The position numbers were made by a program, and so were the translations under genes. The notes below the pieces were generated by a model. That model did no database searches. It worked only from the letters and a program-made list of their open reading frames with translations, and had not been told where the DNA came from. Positions 46,235 through 58,586 of a stretch of DNA of 64,000 bases are shown here, in pieces. How positions within the stretch are numbered: position 1 is the stretch's first letter; each line of letters begins with the position of its first letter. The stretch is taken from the NCBI GenBank assembly GCA_009760855.2, contig WPIO01000057.1, positions 2,165,001-2,229,000 on the forward strand, given 5' to 3'. The DNA comes from Cristatella mucedo. Lineage: Eukaryota; Bryozoa; Phylactolaemata; Cristatellidae.

Positions 46235-48570
46235 AAGTCACAGCCTCGCTCGGCTGGAAAAGATGTGCCATAGTCGGAAACAGGAGATAAGATGCCGTTG
46301 CGTAAGAAATATAGAATTGAGTTAGGCAGCTTAGGACCTGCATGGCGTAGTCTAGTGCAGTGGTTCTCAACCTTCCTAATGCCGCGACCCTTTAATACAG
46401 TTCCTCATGTTGTGGCGACCCCTAACCGTACTATTATTTTCGTTGCTACTTCATGACTGTAATCTTGCTACTATGAGTCGTAATGTGAATATTTGAAATG
46501 CACGATATATTTTCGTCGTTACAAGTTGATCATATTTTAAAGCACAGTGATTAACCACAAACAAGCAAGCAATTATATATTATGAAATATTTATTCATAA
46601 TTAAAATAAATTAATTTGCGCTCTGAAGAAATGTTGCAGCATGGGTAATAGTCTTTATATATAACAACAGTAAACTACATTGCTACATTTTGTGACAGCA
46701 TGCATACAAGGCCATGTCAGTGCGAACGTTGAGATGGCTTCCTCCTCACCAGATCGGCAGAAGTTATTGGGGGAAGTCTTTGCAGGAGCACGACGAAGAT
46801 CATCTTCCACAGCAAGCTACTTGTGCATTCAGTCTGCTTGACGTCAATTCCATATATTCCACAGTGCTAACGGACCACGTCCGCGCACGACCATGGATGA
46901 GGCGAGACTGCTCAAATTCTGATCAAATCTCACGGCCCAACTTATTAAAAGCAAGGGCCCAAACAGCCACGGAATATTATAATTGGTTCTCATACCTATC
47001 ACAAGCAACCGCTAACACTATCAACTATAACCAAACGATTGACATTCATACTTAGGTAACCCGGACAATAATCTTGCTGCGCGTCAATGTCATCGCGGCG
47101 GTTACTCGTACGTGGACGTATCTGCATGTGGGCGGACCCGCTTGGAGATGGATAAAGGTGCAGTGTCTTGATTCCTAAGACCATCGGAAAAATGAGTTTT
47201 CCAATGGTTGGCAACCCATCTGAAAGGGTCGTTTGACCCCCCAAAGGGGTCGCGACCCACAGGTTGAGAACCGCTTGTCTAACTAGTGTAACCAGCCAGT
47301 ATTTCAAGCGAAGAAATGGAGCGGCTAATTTCTTGTTCACTGTGGACCCGAGGGCTTCGAGAAGAGATTGAAGCTGGAGCAGCAGTTCAATTAGCGAAGG
47401 AAAAGCCTAGACATTGTGGATCGTGTGGGTCGGAGAGAAAATTAAATGGTGCTCACTAAACACTGATCGCTCTAAAGCCATCGAAGCTTCTTCAGATAAC
47501 CAGACGCATAGCATAATCTCTTATATTTTTTGACTTATTTTGCAGCCATATTCGTCACCGACCGAAGAGTCCTAGTGGCTTTATTTCGATAGCCAAGCGA
47601 GAACGGAGTTGCTGCTGCCCAGTCTATTCGGAACCGAGGAACTAGTTGTATTTTTATCATGCTTCCGTGGGATGCAGCTCCTAATCTTGGGCAGGTATAG
47701 AACGTGATGACTAGCATTAGACGAGGACAAGCTGTCAAACTGTACGCAATTATCAAAGAGGTAACATAAATTCCGAGCTCATGACAAAGATCTTACTATG
47801 TTATCAGTAATTAGCAAACCAAGGCTTCTTTTTTGAGCGGCGCTCTTTCGGCGAGTCTGCGAGAGCGAGCTAGGTTTTTCATTGTTTCATTTTCAAATCA
47901 CCTTTCCCAGGGATTCGGTATAAACGGAGAACAGCACAGGCCTGAGAGCGGACCCATGTAGAACTCCTCAGATGACTGGTGTGCTGGATGGTGCGCCACC
48001 ACCGCACGCTAAGAATTGCTTACGGTCATCAATCACGATTTAAACCATGTCAGAGCCTCATCTGCCGCACAAGTCGCTGTCTTCAATTAATTCAAGTTAG
48101 ATATTTTGCGATCGATCGTGTCAAACGCAACTGATATATTGAGCAGGAAAAACAGTGATGATGTCGTCGAGGCTGCACAGGATGACGTTGGTCACATGGA
48201 GGAGAGCAGTGACAGTGAAGTGGCATACCTTGAATCCCCAATGCATTTTTGTCGGTGAAGTATTCTTATCAACACAATCTACAAGCTGCTTTGCAACAAT
48301 ATTTTTAAGAGTCTTAGAAAAAAAAAGAAAGGCGAGAGACTTGACGATAGTTTGCAAGGGCATCGGAGCTCCATCCAGGCTTTTAAATGTTGCTTGATCG
48401 ATGGCCAATTTAAAGAATTTGGAAGAAGCCCTCTATCAAGAGAAACATTAAAAACACAGTTTATGGCTGAACTAAGTTTATCAGCCAGTGAAGACCAACG
48501 AGAGAGTTTAGGTTCAGGTGAAGACTTCTTTCTTTTGCTAGACTTAATTAAGGTAACCACTTAATTCACT
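46235..48570 (-). mobile_element. LINE B copy, decayed RT, interrupted by hAT
   Basis: Minus-strand LINE B sequence on both sides of the hAT element (46235-46357 and 47277-48570). The outer part encodes decayed RT pieces such as NIVAKQLVDCVDKN and VTALLHVTN. The stretch near 47920-47970 reads, on the minus strand, as the 'SVLGPVLFSVY' region of reverse transcriptase. Several frame losses; inactive. Confidence 0.7.
46358..47276. mobile_element. hAT DNA transposon, SPIN/URR1-like, non-autonomous
   Basis: Left terminus CAGTGGTTCTCAACCT (46358-46373) and right terminus AGGTTGAGAACCGCTT (47261-47276) are near-perfect 16-bp inverted repeats of the hAT type. Flanking 8-mers gtctagtg and gtctaact look like a decayed 8-bp target duplication with the TCTA core common in this group. 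Just inside the ends are TTCCTAATGCCGCGACCC, CAGTTCCTCATGTTGTGG and CTAAGACCATCGGAAAA, which I recognise from the SPIN/URR1 elements of vertebrates. The interior (about 46610-47120) has no recognisable transposase. The element lies inside a LINE B copy. Confidence 0.85.
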
Positions 48571-49592
48571 GAAATATTTAAAGTGTCGAAAGGTAGGTCA
48601 CAGACTGTAACTCAACAGTTGGTTTAGTTGGCACTGGCTTTAAGGAGAACGATTCTCCCCAATTCAGTGAAGAAGCTGGGAATATCCGTTGGGGTATGCT
48701 TACGGTACTACACGAAAGTGCTACAATGATGTAGGCAGCGCAAAAAAGGGTTAGATAATTTGCTAATTTGACTATGTAGCTGTTACATGCACTCTAATGG
48801 AGTTGAAAAAAACGCCATGCCACGATTTCACTCGAGTATAAAGTTTAAAGAGCTTTTCAAATAACTCCCACGACTTTCCAGCAGCTTGCGCTCTCTGCAC
48901 TACTTTCCCTCTTGCTTGAAGTGCTTACTGGCACTTCCGGTGTTTGCCAGCTTCCAGTTGGACCGGTGGAATTGGCGTATTGAAAACTGCCAGAGTGAGC
49001 GTGACCGACCGGAAGTCATGCTGCACCGGCCTTTCGTATGCGACGGACATGCACGCATAGAATATGCCCCTGTCTCTTCAAGGAACATATTTTAATAGTT
49101 AGCATAGATTTACAGAGAGTCCATACGTCCCTACGTTCCATACACACAACTTAAAGCAGATTTGCTACCCTACGCTGACTGATGAATTTCATAAAATTAG
49201 ATAAACATTCGTTATATGAGAACACTATTACCTAAAATTTGAAAAGTCTTTTCATTGCTTCTTTTATAATGATTTTCCTATTTTGGCTACGAGCTCTAAG
49301 CCTGGCATTCAGTGGGGTGAGCTCACCAACTAGGTCAGCAAACACTCGGGTCAGCCTACGCGTGCGAGCTGAAGATTGCCGCGCTTTTACGCGGGTGCCG
49401 GAGAGCGTATAATAAATGACGCAGACTGCCTAAACGTCGAGCGCCTCGACGAGCTCTTGATGCGGGTCCGTTGACAGCGCGGGTGAAGGGGAGGGGGGAT
49501 TCCGACGTCGACGTTCCCGCGTTGGAGCCTGGCCAGCGGCCCGATAGTGTAGGACCGCAAGCCACAAGTGAGGCTTTACAACCGCAGTCTGC
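48571..49592. other. No gene seen
   Basis: AT-rich to 49340, then GC-rich up to the GGA tract; no recognisable protein. Confidence 0.45.
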
Positions 49593-49736
49593 GGAGGAGG
49601 AGGAGGAGGAGGAGGAGGAGGAGGAGGAGGAGGAGGAGAAGGAGGAGGAGGAGGAGGAGGAGGAGGAGGAGGAGGAGGAGGAGGAGGAGGAGGAGGAGGA
49701 GGAGGAGGAGGAGGGGGGGGGGGGGGGGGAGGGGGA

Positions 49737-49767
<31 letters not shown>

Positions 49768-49795
49768 GAGGAGGAGGAGGAGGAGGAAGGAAGGA
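49593..49795 (+). repeat. (GGA)n tract with poly-G core
   Basis: About 200 bp purine-only on the + strand: GGA repeats, a run of 17-18 G near 49712-49729, then GGA again. The long frames here (poly-Glu, poly-Arg, poly-Pro) are low-complexity artefacts. Confidence 0.95.
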
Positions 49796-50016
49796 GGAAG
49801 AGGAGGAGGAAGGAAGGAACGGTTTCGAGAGTACTCGAGCTTTGGTCCGCGAGAGCCATCCGCTAGCTCCACCGGGCGCGTGTTTATGCGTGTGTGTGCA
49901 TTTGTGTGCTTGCATGTGCACAAGGAGCTTCTTTAGTCATTAACCGGACGGGATTGTGGGCTGAGTCGCGCGCCCACCGCTCAGCGTGTGACTCTGCATA
50001 ACAGCGGAGGGCTTGT

Positions 50017-50768
50017 TTAGATAAGGATACCACGTCCAAGTTGGTCCATGCATTCGTGACATCTCGTCTCGACTTCTGCAACTCACTGCTTACTGGCCTA
50101 CCAGCATGTGCGATCAGGCGATTGCAGCTGGTGCAAAACTCTGCAGCTAGGCTTGTCTGTCGTGAGCGTCGCAGTTGCCACATTACTCCACTTCTCGCCG
50201 ACCTGCACTGGTTACCAGTCAAGCAACGGATTGACTTCAAGGTTTTGTCGCTCACTTTTAGGTCTCTTCATTCTATGGCTCCAGCCTATCTTTCAGATAT
50301 ACTACCCCATCAGGCAAAGCATCGTACCACTCGCTTTTCGGAATCCAACAATCTAGAAATACCTCGTACAAACCTTAAATCCTGTGGAGACCGTGCATTT
50401 AGCTCGTATGCTCCCACAGCCTGGAACTCCCTCCCGACCTGCATCAGAACACCCCCCCCCCCGACCTGACCACATTTAAAAGAAACTTAAAAACATACCT
50501 ATTTAGGACAGCATTTAGTGGGTCCTTGTGATTCGTCCTCGATGTGCTTATGCGTGCTGACACTGTTCATAGTGCCACTAACCACATTTGCATGCTGACC
50601 CAGTGCATGTAACCCCTAACCATGTTATTCATTTTGTTTGTTTTTCAAGCATGATTTTACTTACTATTCTATTGCGTATCACTTTGCAGCAAATGTAAAG
50701 CGCCTAGAAAGAGATTAAGTTCTCTGAGGGCGCTTTATCAAGTGCAATATTATTATTATTATTATTAT
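50017..50768 (+). mobile_element. LINE A 3' end, young copy
   Basis: Same structure as 17543-18228, extended about 60 bp further 5' (VTSRLDFCNSLLTG). The frame is open to a poly-C slip near 50452. Ends with the canonical hairpin and (ATT)n. Confidence 0.85.
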
Positions 50769-50942
50769 GATGACCTGGCGGTTTTGAATTACAGCTTGGT
50801 GGGCGGTCTGCGGTCTCGCGATGTCCTCTCCCCAGCCCTGGTGTCTGACTCACCTGCACGCTCTCGCGGTCCCTTCGCGGCACTGAGCGAGAGCGACCGA
50901 GGTCTGGTTACTCTAGTGCTCGCGCTTCGAGTGAGACCCAGA

Positions 50943-51085
50943 AGACGCAAGGCGGTTGCATTCCGCGACCTCGGCCCAAGGTCGCGGGTTCAATACCTGG
51001 GTTGGCCAACCTTTGTTACTGCTGCAAGCGATGGTGATGGCCTCTAAGGCTCTTCTGCCGCTAAAATAGAGGCTATTACATCACC
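50943..51085 (+). mobile_element. SINE-A, diverged
   Basis: GCAAGGCGGTTGCATTCCGC, B box GGTTCAATACC, ending TAGAGGCTATTACATCACC. Confidence 0.7.
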
Positions 51086-52438
51086 GCGTATTGTTTTAAC
51101 TGTGTCTGTCCAGCCGTATTCTGCGTAGCGTGCTACGGAGCTGTTTGAAACAAGTGAGTCTGTGGACTCGCTTCGCTGAGCCCTTGTTGAAATACAGCAC
51201 TGTACATACATTTACACGTCTATCACCTTTAGGTAGCCTGTGTTTTTGTCGTCGAGTGAGCCTGTGGACTCGCTTACGTGTAATACTTAACTCAAGTAAG
51301 ATGTTAAATGCTTTAGGAACTGCTGTATGCAGCTCAGGAGCGCTGCTCCCCGATTGGCTAGCGTCTAGGCCCGCTCCAAGCAGGAGAAACGCCGAGCTGC
51401 TGATTCGCTAGCCATAGTCGGGGGGGGGGGCGCTTAGCGAACGGAGGCGAACTTCCTCGCTCTAATTAATAGGGATGAGTGGCTGCCAAGTGATACCCGT
51501 AAGAGCGACCGGCAAATCGACGAAGGTCATTCAAAGAATGGCGAAGCTCTGAAGTGGCTTCATGGAGCCGTCTCCGCTCTCTCGGCCGATATCTCTCGCT
51601 AGTAGATCGAAAGGAAATTCCGACAGGCACGCCATGCCTTTCCGATTGACCGCATGAAAACCTAAAAAGGAGACAATTGAGACAGTTGCCACGTCCATAA
51701 ATTTCTGCCAAGACGTTTTTTTAATTAGATAAATTCAGAAATACAACGACATAAACGGACGTATTAATTAGCATCGAATGGCCGTCGTGCTGGCTTTGTT
51801 GGCCACTTGGCCGCATGCGAATCGTGGTCAACACCACCAACTCGCTGCTACTGCTGGCCGCTTATTCAACCGCTTTCGATTCATTGCAATCGTCGCTATG
51901 ATAAGACTGGCAGTGCAACCATGGCGCCTTCCACTAAGAATTGTAGTCCATTTCGCGTGCCCAGCTCACCTTGTCATTCAGCCACAGGCAAATGGAGCTG
52001 CCTAAGGTAAGCGTTATACATCTTGCAAGACCTTTCGTTTTAGTGAAAGACTTTCTACTGAGCACGATTATTGCGATTAGTTGGTTTCCAATCCTTTCTG
52101 ACAATAACTTCCTCCGATACTGACATGCATGTACGCTGAGGACTATCGAGCGAAGATCTCCAGCAGTGACCGCATAAAGCCAGGCTCAACAAATGGTTTA
52201 TAGGCAAAGAATAAATCTACAGCTACTTCGTCACAGATAAGAAGGGTCGAATCTCAGCTCTGCGTTCTATGTGCGGCAGTTCAAGAGCGTGTTTTAGTAG
52301 GAGCCTATTAACAAAAAAGAAAGAGTAGCTCATTTATTGTCGTCTGCAAATGGATAGTGACAAAAGCCAGATAATTAAACTAAAAAAAACTCAGGTAGGT
52401 TGGCTAAAGTTAGAAGGATGGCTGCAGTAAGTGGCAGT
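51086..52438. other. No gene seen
   Basis: A near-duplicate 'GTGAGTCTGTGGACTCGCTT' at about 51153 and about 51255, and a G11 run at 51420. An 81-codon minus frame at 51466-51711 has no recognised homology. Confidence 0.45.
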
Positions 52439-52442
52439 AAGA

Positions 52443-52480
<38 letters not shown>

Positions 52481-52487
52481 AAGAGAA

Positions 52488-52576
<89 letters not shown>
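52439..52576 (+). repeat. (GA)n microsatellite, imperfect
   Basis: About 138 bp purine-only GA with scattered AAAGA breaks. Confidence 0.95.
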
Positions 52577-52577
<1 letters not shown>

Positions 52578-53224
52578 TTAAGAGCAAGTAATAACATTTG
52601 GGTGCATCGACTGTGCAATCACAGTCACCTGAAAAAATTCGATAAGAGAAGACATTTTCCGAATTTCTCAGATTGAATTTGCAGCTTCGCTTTATCTGTT
52701 CTTATCTGCCTTAGCTTATTTGCAGTCTTATTTCTAGAGGTCTGGTGTGACTTTGATCTCGCCCCTTAAGAGAGCTGAGAAATAATGTTGAGCGAGATTA
52801 TAGTATTAGGGCAATCTATTATAGGGCTGACGTCCGTCTAGTAAGATCAAACTGCAAATGCCCTCGGCCCTCTGCCTTCATGCTACTACTGTACCACAAC
52901 GCAACTCCACCATCACGGCTGCACTTTCTAGCTGTCTTTTCTTCACTATGAGCATTCATTGTTGTTATTGTTGTGCATGGAGTAACAGAGCCAGTGAGAG
53001 GGCACTGTCACAGGGAAGTACACTCGAGTTCTACGAGCTAAGCAATGCAGCGTATTCCCGCATGTAACTCCACATTGCCTCAAAGACTAAGGAGGTGATA
53101 CGCATGAGCGCGTCTTTAGAGCTCAAACTCAAAGCCTAAGCGCCTTTCGGTGAGCACGTGGAGGCTAACTGACTTCCATACACTAAGCGAAGATACGGTG
53201 AGAAGCATTGCCGAGTCAGAAGGA
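52577..53224. other. No gene seen
   Basis: Nothing recognised. Confidence 0.45.
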
Positions 53225-54350
53225 CAATCGAAGAAGTGAGGAGCATGGAATTAGCAGCTCAGGACGGCTGGAAAGGATGAGCCATAGTCGGACGCAGGAG
53301 AATTTATGTCATTGAGTACGATTTGTGCGAGAAAGTTTCACCGTCTGTGACCGGCAGAGAAAAGGTTTTTGTAAACATCGGTCTTTAAGCAGAGGAATGG
53401 AACAAATAATTTATGGTCAATAGATGACCGGAGGACACGAGGAGGCGGAAAGTGGTGCAGCAGTTCAGCTAGGTATGAAGGAGCCAAACTATTGCTGGCA
53501 TTATGGGTCAGCGTAAGAACGTTAGCAAGCCGAGTTCCAGGGGGTCAGAGGTTATTTCCCGCCAAGCCCTGCCATACTCCGGCCGCGATACTGCTCGCCA
53601 TGCCGCCGAGGTAGGGTAAGACGAACGGACGTCAGGTCAAACCTCTTTATAATATCGCATGCGCTAACAACAACAGGGGAAATAAACAAGTCTACAAGGA
53701 GGGTTCTATACAAAACTATAGGGGCGCCAAACGACGCAGAAAGCCCGAACAGACGTGTTGGTTGGTCAGTCGGCTTCCGCAGTCCCGCCGTTGTACCGAC
53801 TCCGTTCCAACAATACGAGCGTACTCCGTAAAAGATCCGGCTAGTTGACTAACTGCTTGGCTAGTCGGAGTCGACGTCTTCCACAGTCGAGAGCTTCTTC
53901 CGCCGAAAGACGCCAACTCATGGGGGGGGGGGCCACGAACACGCTGCACGGGGAACGCGGAATATACAAGTCACAATGAGCGTGCTATCCAGCTCCGGTC
54001 GGGCCTTGGGTACTCGTCGCCTTGCGTGCGTGGCCGCACCGTCGGAGCACGCCTGCAACCATCCAGGTGCATAACTCAGCGAGACCGGGAGCCTCCAACT
54101 CCAGACTTACTCGGCCAACTTCTCTTACCCAAGAGCCCCGGTGACCTCACGGCATCGCACATCCGGCCATGCCGTAGGTCCTACCCCGGCCTAGCCGGTG
54201 ACCCTTACCACATTGCAGCCTCCCTGTCCCAGCCAACCGAACCTAGCCTGGGTACAACTCTGTGCCAATCGATCAACTGGAAGCCATCGCAGCTCCTTCA
54301 GCAAAGTAGACACGCAGCTGAACCTCTGCGATTACTAAGGAATCAAGCAA
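53225..54350 (-). mobile_element. LINE B copy split by an LTR element
   Basis: Minus-strand LINE B C-terminal sequence at 53225-53520 (AGCTCAGGACGGCTGGAAAG) resumes at about 54257-54350 (CATCGCAGCTCCTTCAGCAA). The gap is filled by the solo-LTR-like element. Confidence 0.65.
53522..54256 (+). mobile_element. Solo-LTR-like element, copy 2
   Basis: Same sequence as 16649-17379, roughly 85% alike by eye, so moderately old. Inserted within a LINE B copy, whose sequence continues on both sides. Confidence 0.6.
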
Positions 54351-54384
54351 TATTTCAAGGTCAATGGCTGCCATTTCCCATATA

Positions 54385-54535
54385 AATGTAATATAACTCA
54401 TTTGTATAGCACCCTAAGAAAACTTAATCTCTATACAGGCGCTTCAGAAATGCCTCGTGGCTCGAGCTAACGACCTCAGCCAGACATTGGTTGGGGCGAG
54501 CACCTCAACTACTGGACCAAAACAGCTCGGCCTTA
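54385..54535 (-). mobile_element. SINE-B
   Basis: TATAGCACCCTAAGAAAACT ... CTGGACCAAAACAGCTCGGC. The hairpin keeps pairing through a G-U pair. Confidence 0.75.
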
Positions 54536-54734
54536 CGGACTACTAGCGCACGAGTGAGTGCGAGCACACGATTCTCACATTCTTCAAAGGATTTTTAGGG
54601 CAACGTCATACACGGTCTACCAAAAGCCAGGCTCTCTGCTTTACTTTAACCTTCATCGTTAAACTTTCAACTTTAATCTTCAACTATTGCGGAGCGGATG
54701 CCGTCAGTTTGTTCGAGCCCTAAGGCCTCGGGAT

Positions 54735-55005
54735 CATTTCCGACTGACTTAAATACATCCCCTGATTTGACGACATTAAAAAAGCCCACTTGTGCCTCTC
54801 AGAATTTACCCTGTCCTCGTCATTTGTCCTCTGTATGCCTGTGCGGGTGCTCACAGTGAAGATGTTGCCGCTAACCGTTCTATTAATATTGAAACTACGC
54901 ATAGTACCGCTAGTTATGCAGCCATGCTTCCTCTACAGCATGTTTAAAGTGATTAAAGAAAGAAGATTAAGTTCTCTGGGGGTGCTACAGAAATTTGCTG
55001 TTATT
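54735..55005 (+). mobile_element. LINE A-like 3' end, old
   Basis: ACATCCCCTGATTTGACGAC, a diverged 3' UTR and a terminal AGATTAAGTTCTCTGGGGGT. Confidence 0.5.
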
Positions 55006-55892
55006 ACACTGTTACTTCTAAAGAGCCACGAACTAACCTATAACGATCAATTTAACCGCAACCGCAACTCCAGCAACCGCAATAAGAGTTTTTTAGGGGA
55101 CAGAACTTGTCTCTCTGTCAAAAATACACTTCAGTAGCACGTGTGAGTTAATTTGGCAGAAACCCCAAAGGCTTTGTGTAGAACTTTGTTTTCTTAAATG
55201 GGAGTTCAGAAAATAGAATAGCTCGGCGTGCAATACAGGCACAATAACGCGGAAAAGCAAAAGCTGTAGTTGTCCGTAGCCATAGCACGGCACGCTTAGC
55301 GATGCCCGCCAGAGCAAACAATTGACGGAAACTCTTGAAGCTAGTTCCCCAAATTGCAGCTAGAGGCAGATCGCAGAGGCCACACGGACGCACGCGAGGA
55401 GACGGTAGCAAAGCGCGGCAGTGATGGAGAGCGGAGAAGCGCGAAACGAGCAAGATTTCGCCCAGTCGGCAGGGCACACAGCATCTTGTGTCTTCTTTCT
55501 AGATTGCAAACGTCGTCGTCGAATGTCACGAGGAGACGCCTCGCTTTACTTTAGCCAATTAGAATTTCGCAACTAAAGAAGAGGAGAAATTGGGAAATCC
55601 TTTCCAGAATTTCTCGAAGAGCATCTTTCGGCACCGACCGCATTACGGGCGAGATACTCACCTTATTGATTTCATACTCACTATTGCCCCCTTAAGACTA
55701 TCGAAAGGAAAATATATCGACGCACTGAACAAGTCCATATGCGTGCACGCACGCACGCAAACTGTACAGGTACGCTCTAGAGAATCCAAGGTGTGTCACT
55801 GTGGACAGTAGCGTGCGGAGGTGCTCAAATTCGTTGCCGGTCTTCTGATTTTAATACAGCTTTGTGTGAAACAATTGTACAGCACCCATAAA
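55006..55892. other. No gene seen
   Basis: Overlapping short frames on both strands at 55150-55550, none with a domain. Confidence 0.45.
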
Positions 55893-56508
55893 TAATACTA
55901 ATAATAATGATAGCAATAATTTAATCTATAAAGCGCCCTCAGATAACTTAATCTATTTCTAGGCGCTTTACATTTGCTGCAAAGGGAAACACGATTGAAT
56001 GGTGAGTAATATCATGCTAGATAACAACATGAATAACTTGGTTAGGGGTGACATAGACAGGGTCAGCATGCAAGTGTGGTTAGTGGCAGCATGCACAGTG
56101 TCAGCACGCATAAGAACACGAAGGACGATTCACAGGGACCCACTAAATGCTGTCCCAAATAGTGCTGTTTTTAAGCTCTTTTTAAATGTGGTCAAGTCAG
56201 GGATGCTGTGACGCAAGTCGGGAGGGAGTTCCAGGCTTTGGGAGCATACGAACTAAATGCACGGTCTCCAAAGGATTTGAGGTTTCTACGAGGTATTGGT
56301 AAACTGTTGGATTCCGAAAAGCGGGTGGTACGATGCTTGGTCTGGTGAGGGAGTAGATCTGAGAGATAGGCTGGAGCCATAGAACGAAGTGACCTAAAAG
56401 TGAGCGACAAACTATTGAAGTCGATGGGTTGCTTGACTGGTAGCCAGTGCAGGTCGGCGAGAAGTGGTGTGACGTGGCAACTGCGACGCTCACGACAGAC
56501 AAATCTAA
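55893..56508 (-). mobile_element. LINE A 3' end
   Basis: Full tail, hairpin, 3' UTR and C-terminal frame (SLTFRSLRSMAPAYLSDLL, SFGDRAFSSYAPKAWNSLP) on the minus strand; 5'-truncated, with one frame break near the 'SPDLTTF' region. Confidence 0.8.
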
Positions 56509-57104
56509 TCTTTCATTGTCGGATGCAAGAACCTTCGCTGATATGAAAATATAAATTGAAAATGGTTAGTCGAATTGAGCAAACAGAAAATAGTACTCAG
56601 CAGTCAGTAGCAATAGCAGGCTTACACAGATACCCGTTTTCCCAGGAAGTAACTCGTGGCGCACAAGGCGAGGCTAGCCGGATACGTATAAGAGCTCCCT
56701 GGACAGTCACGTGTAGCCTTTGTGCTGCTGAAGTATAGTGAATACTGAATTGCGTTTTGAAGACCGAGTGACAGACCGAGAAGGTAAATCCCTCCAAGGT
56801 AGGTCATTTTGTAATATATATTACATACTTTCAGATATAGCGATTCGTAAAGGTGCGCAATGTTACTGAGAAAGGTTTTTAATACTCGCGATGAAGATAA
56901 ACATGAAGCGGCGACGAGCTACGTAACGCCTATCGTTCGCTCGTTAAGGTTGCTGCCAGTATTTGTCGCGATGCTTGCATTGCACCGGTTGGATAGGTTT
57001 TTTAAAAATAATCCTAACAACTGGTCTTAAATGCTCCGGATTAGCGTGCAAGTTAGCCCTTCCTCAAACTATTAAGCTGTGCGCAGGGTCTCTGGTCAGC
57101 TTGC
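56509..57104. other. No gene seen
   Basis: Nothing recognised between the two LINE A copies. Confidence 0.45.
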
Positions 57105-57498
57105 GCAATAATAATAATAATACGCTCGATAGAATTCCCTCAGAGAACTCAATCGATTTCTTGGAGCTATACATTTTCCGCAAAGAAAACACGATTGAAT
57201 GGTGAGTGGTATCACGCTTGATAAACAACATCAATAGCATGGCTCGGTGTGCTCCCTCCAGGGTCAGCATGCCAGTGTGGTAAGTGGCAGCATGCAACAG
57301 TGTCAGCACGCATAAGCACATAAAGGACAAACCACAGGGACCCACTAACTGCTGTCATAAATAGGTGTGTTTATAATTTATTTTTAAATGTGGTCAAGTC
57401 AGGGGAGGTCGTGTCGCAATTCGGGAGTGAGTTCCAGGCTTTGGAAGCACACGAACTAAATGCAAGGTTTCCAAAGGATTTAAGGTTTGTACGAGGTG
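57105..57498 (-). mobile_element. LINE A 3' end
   Basis: (AAT)n, diverged hairpin, 3' UTR and the 'AWNSLP' region (GAGTTCCAGGCTTTGGAAGC) on the minus strand. Confidence 0.65.
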
Positions 57499-57747
57499 AC
57501 ATCCACTCTCCTGCTGCCAACTGTGGCGTATTTTGGCCAAAAGTTCTGAGGATTTGCTAGTTCATGTTACTGACTGACGTGATTACTCTCCTGACTCATA
57601 TGCTTCTCCCTTTCGCTTTGGTGCGTGGGATAAATTCTGTTGGCTACCGTATGCGTATGGAAAGCCGGCAAGGCTTTGAGTGCGCTATAGAATCTTCTCC
57701 CGGGTAACATCCACTTTGTCTTTTTGGAGTTAAAGGCTGAGATACAT
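57498..57747 (+). mobile_element. LINE B 3' fragment
   Basis: GACATCCACTCTCCTGCTGC through GTTAAAGGCTGAGATACAT; the degraded 3' end of LINE B, abutting a minus-strand LINE A copy. Confidence 0.6.
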
Positions 57748-57889
57748 AAATACTGCACACGCGGACATTGAGGCTATTGCCTGGTCGCACGTGAGCTTAG
57801 TTCCGTAGCTATATTGGCAATTTTGAAAACCAAAACCTTTTATGAAAGCAAAGTCAAGGACAACTATTCTGCCTTTAGCTTGCACTGGT

Positions 57890-58015
57890 TAGCCCAGGAG
57901 TAAGGTGCTCACCTTTAACCGCTGAGGTCATGCGTTCAAGCCCTGCGGCATGTATGAAGCGCATGGAAAGAGATTGATTCTCGTAGAGCTTTATATAAAT
58001 AATTTTATAAATAAA
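57890..58015 (+). mobile_element. SINE-B, diverged
   Basis: CCCAGGAGTAAGGTGCTCAC, GCGTTCAAGCCCTGC, GAAGCGCATGGAAAGAGATT, AT-rich tail. Confidence 0.6.
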
Positions 58016-58119
58016 TATGTACACATATAAAAGCGTGAAACGTGTTAATTGTAAGCCGTTCTTTAAGTACATGGCTTCCGAAGGCTGCTACCGTGTGTAA
58101 CTAAAAACTAAAATTTCTT

Positions 58120-58285
58120 TTAGCTGATTCGACATCCTCATTGGTTTAGCAGCAGAAGAACCACATCAGGTTTCACAACTTCTTGCAGTTTTGGCAATAA
58201 TGAATCGCCCAACAGCAAGATTCGAAGCCACGACCTTGGTCGTGAACAGCGAGCACCTTACCTCCGTGGCTATCACGGCCAAGTT
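58120..58285 (-). mobile_element. SINE-A, diverged
   Basis: TTAGCTGATTCGACATCCTC ... GGCTATCACGGCC; B box on the minus strand from GATTCGAAGCC. Confidence 0.6.
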
Positions 58286-58586
58286 AACTAAGCCACAAAG
58301 CCTAAATAGGTGTCACCAGTTGCGAAGCCAGGATTTTCATCTAGGGAGACAAGATCTGCAACCCTATATTTAGGGGGTAAGACACAAAAGTTTTTCATGT
58401 AGGCGGGGCTGGACCCAAAAATAATGAAAAACTATGGCCGAAAATCAATGTGTTTATTCGAAATAAACTCGGCTTTGCTCATTGAGAGGACTAATGACAT
58501 AATTTAGTCGTAGGTGAAGGTCGGTGGACCTAGGAATAGGGGTCGCTGCCTCCCCCCCCCCAGTCTGGGGGGAGATGTTACTAAGA

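Noticed and set aside
46714-47055. 113-codon frame as a hAT transposase
   Set aside because: No transposase motifs or recognisable similarity; probably chance.
49430-49936. Frames of poly-Glu, poly-Arg, poly-Pro and poly-Ser
   Set aside because: Simple translations of the GGA tract.
51466-51711. 81-codon minus-strand frame with Arg-rich sequence
   Set aside because: No recognised domain, no splice or promoter signal, single occurrence.
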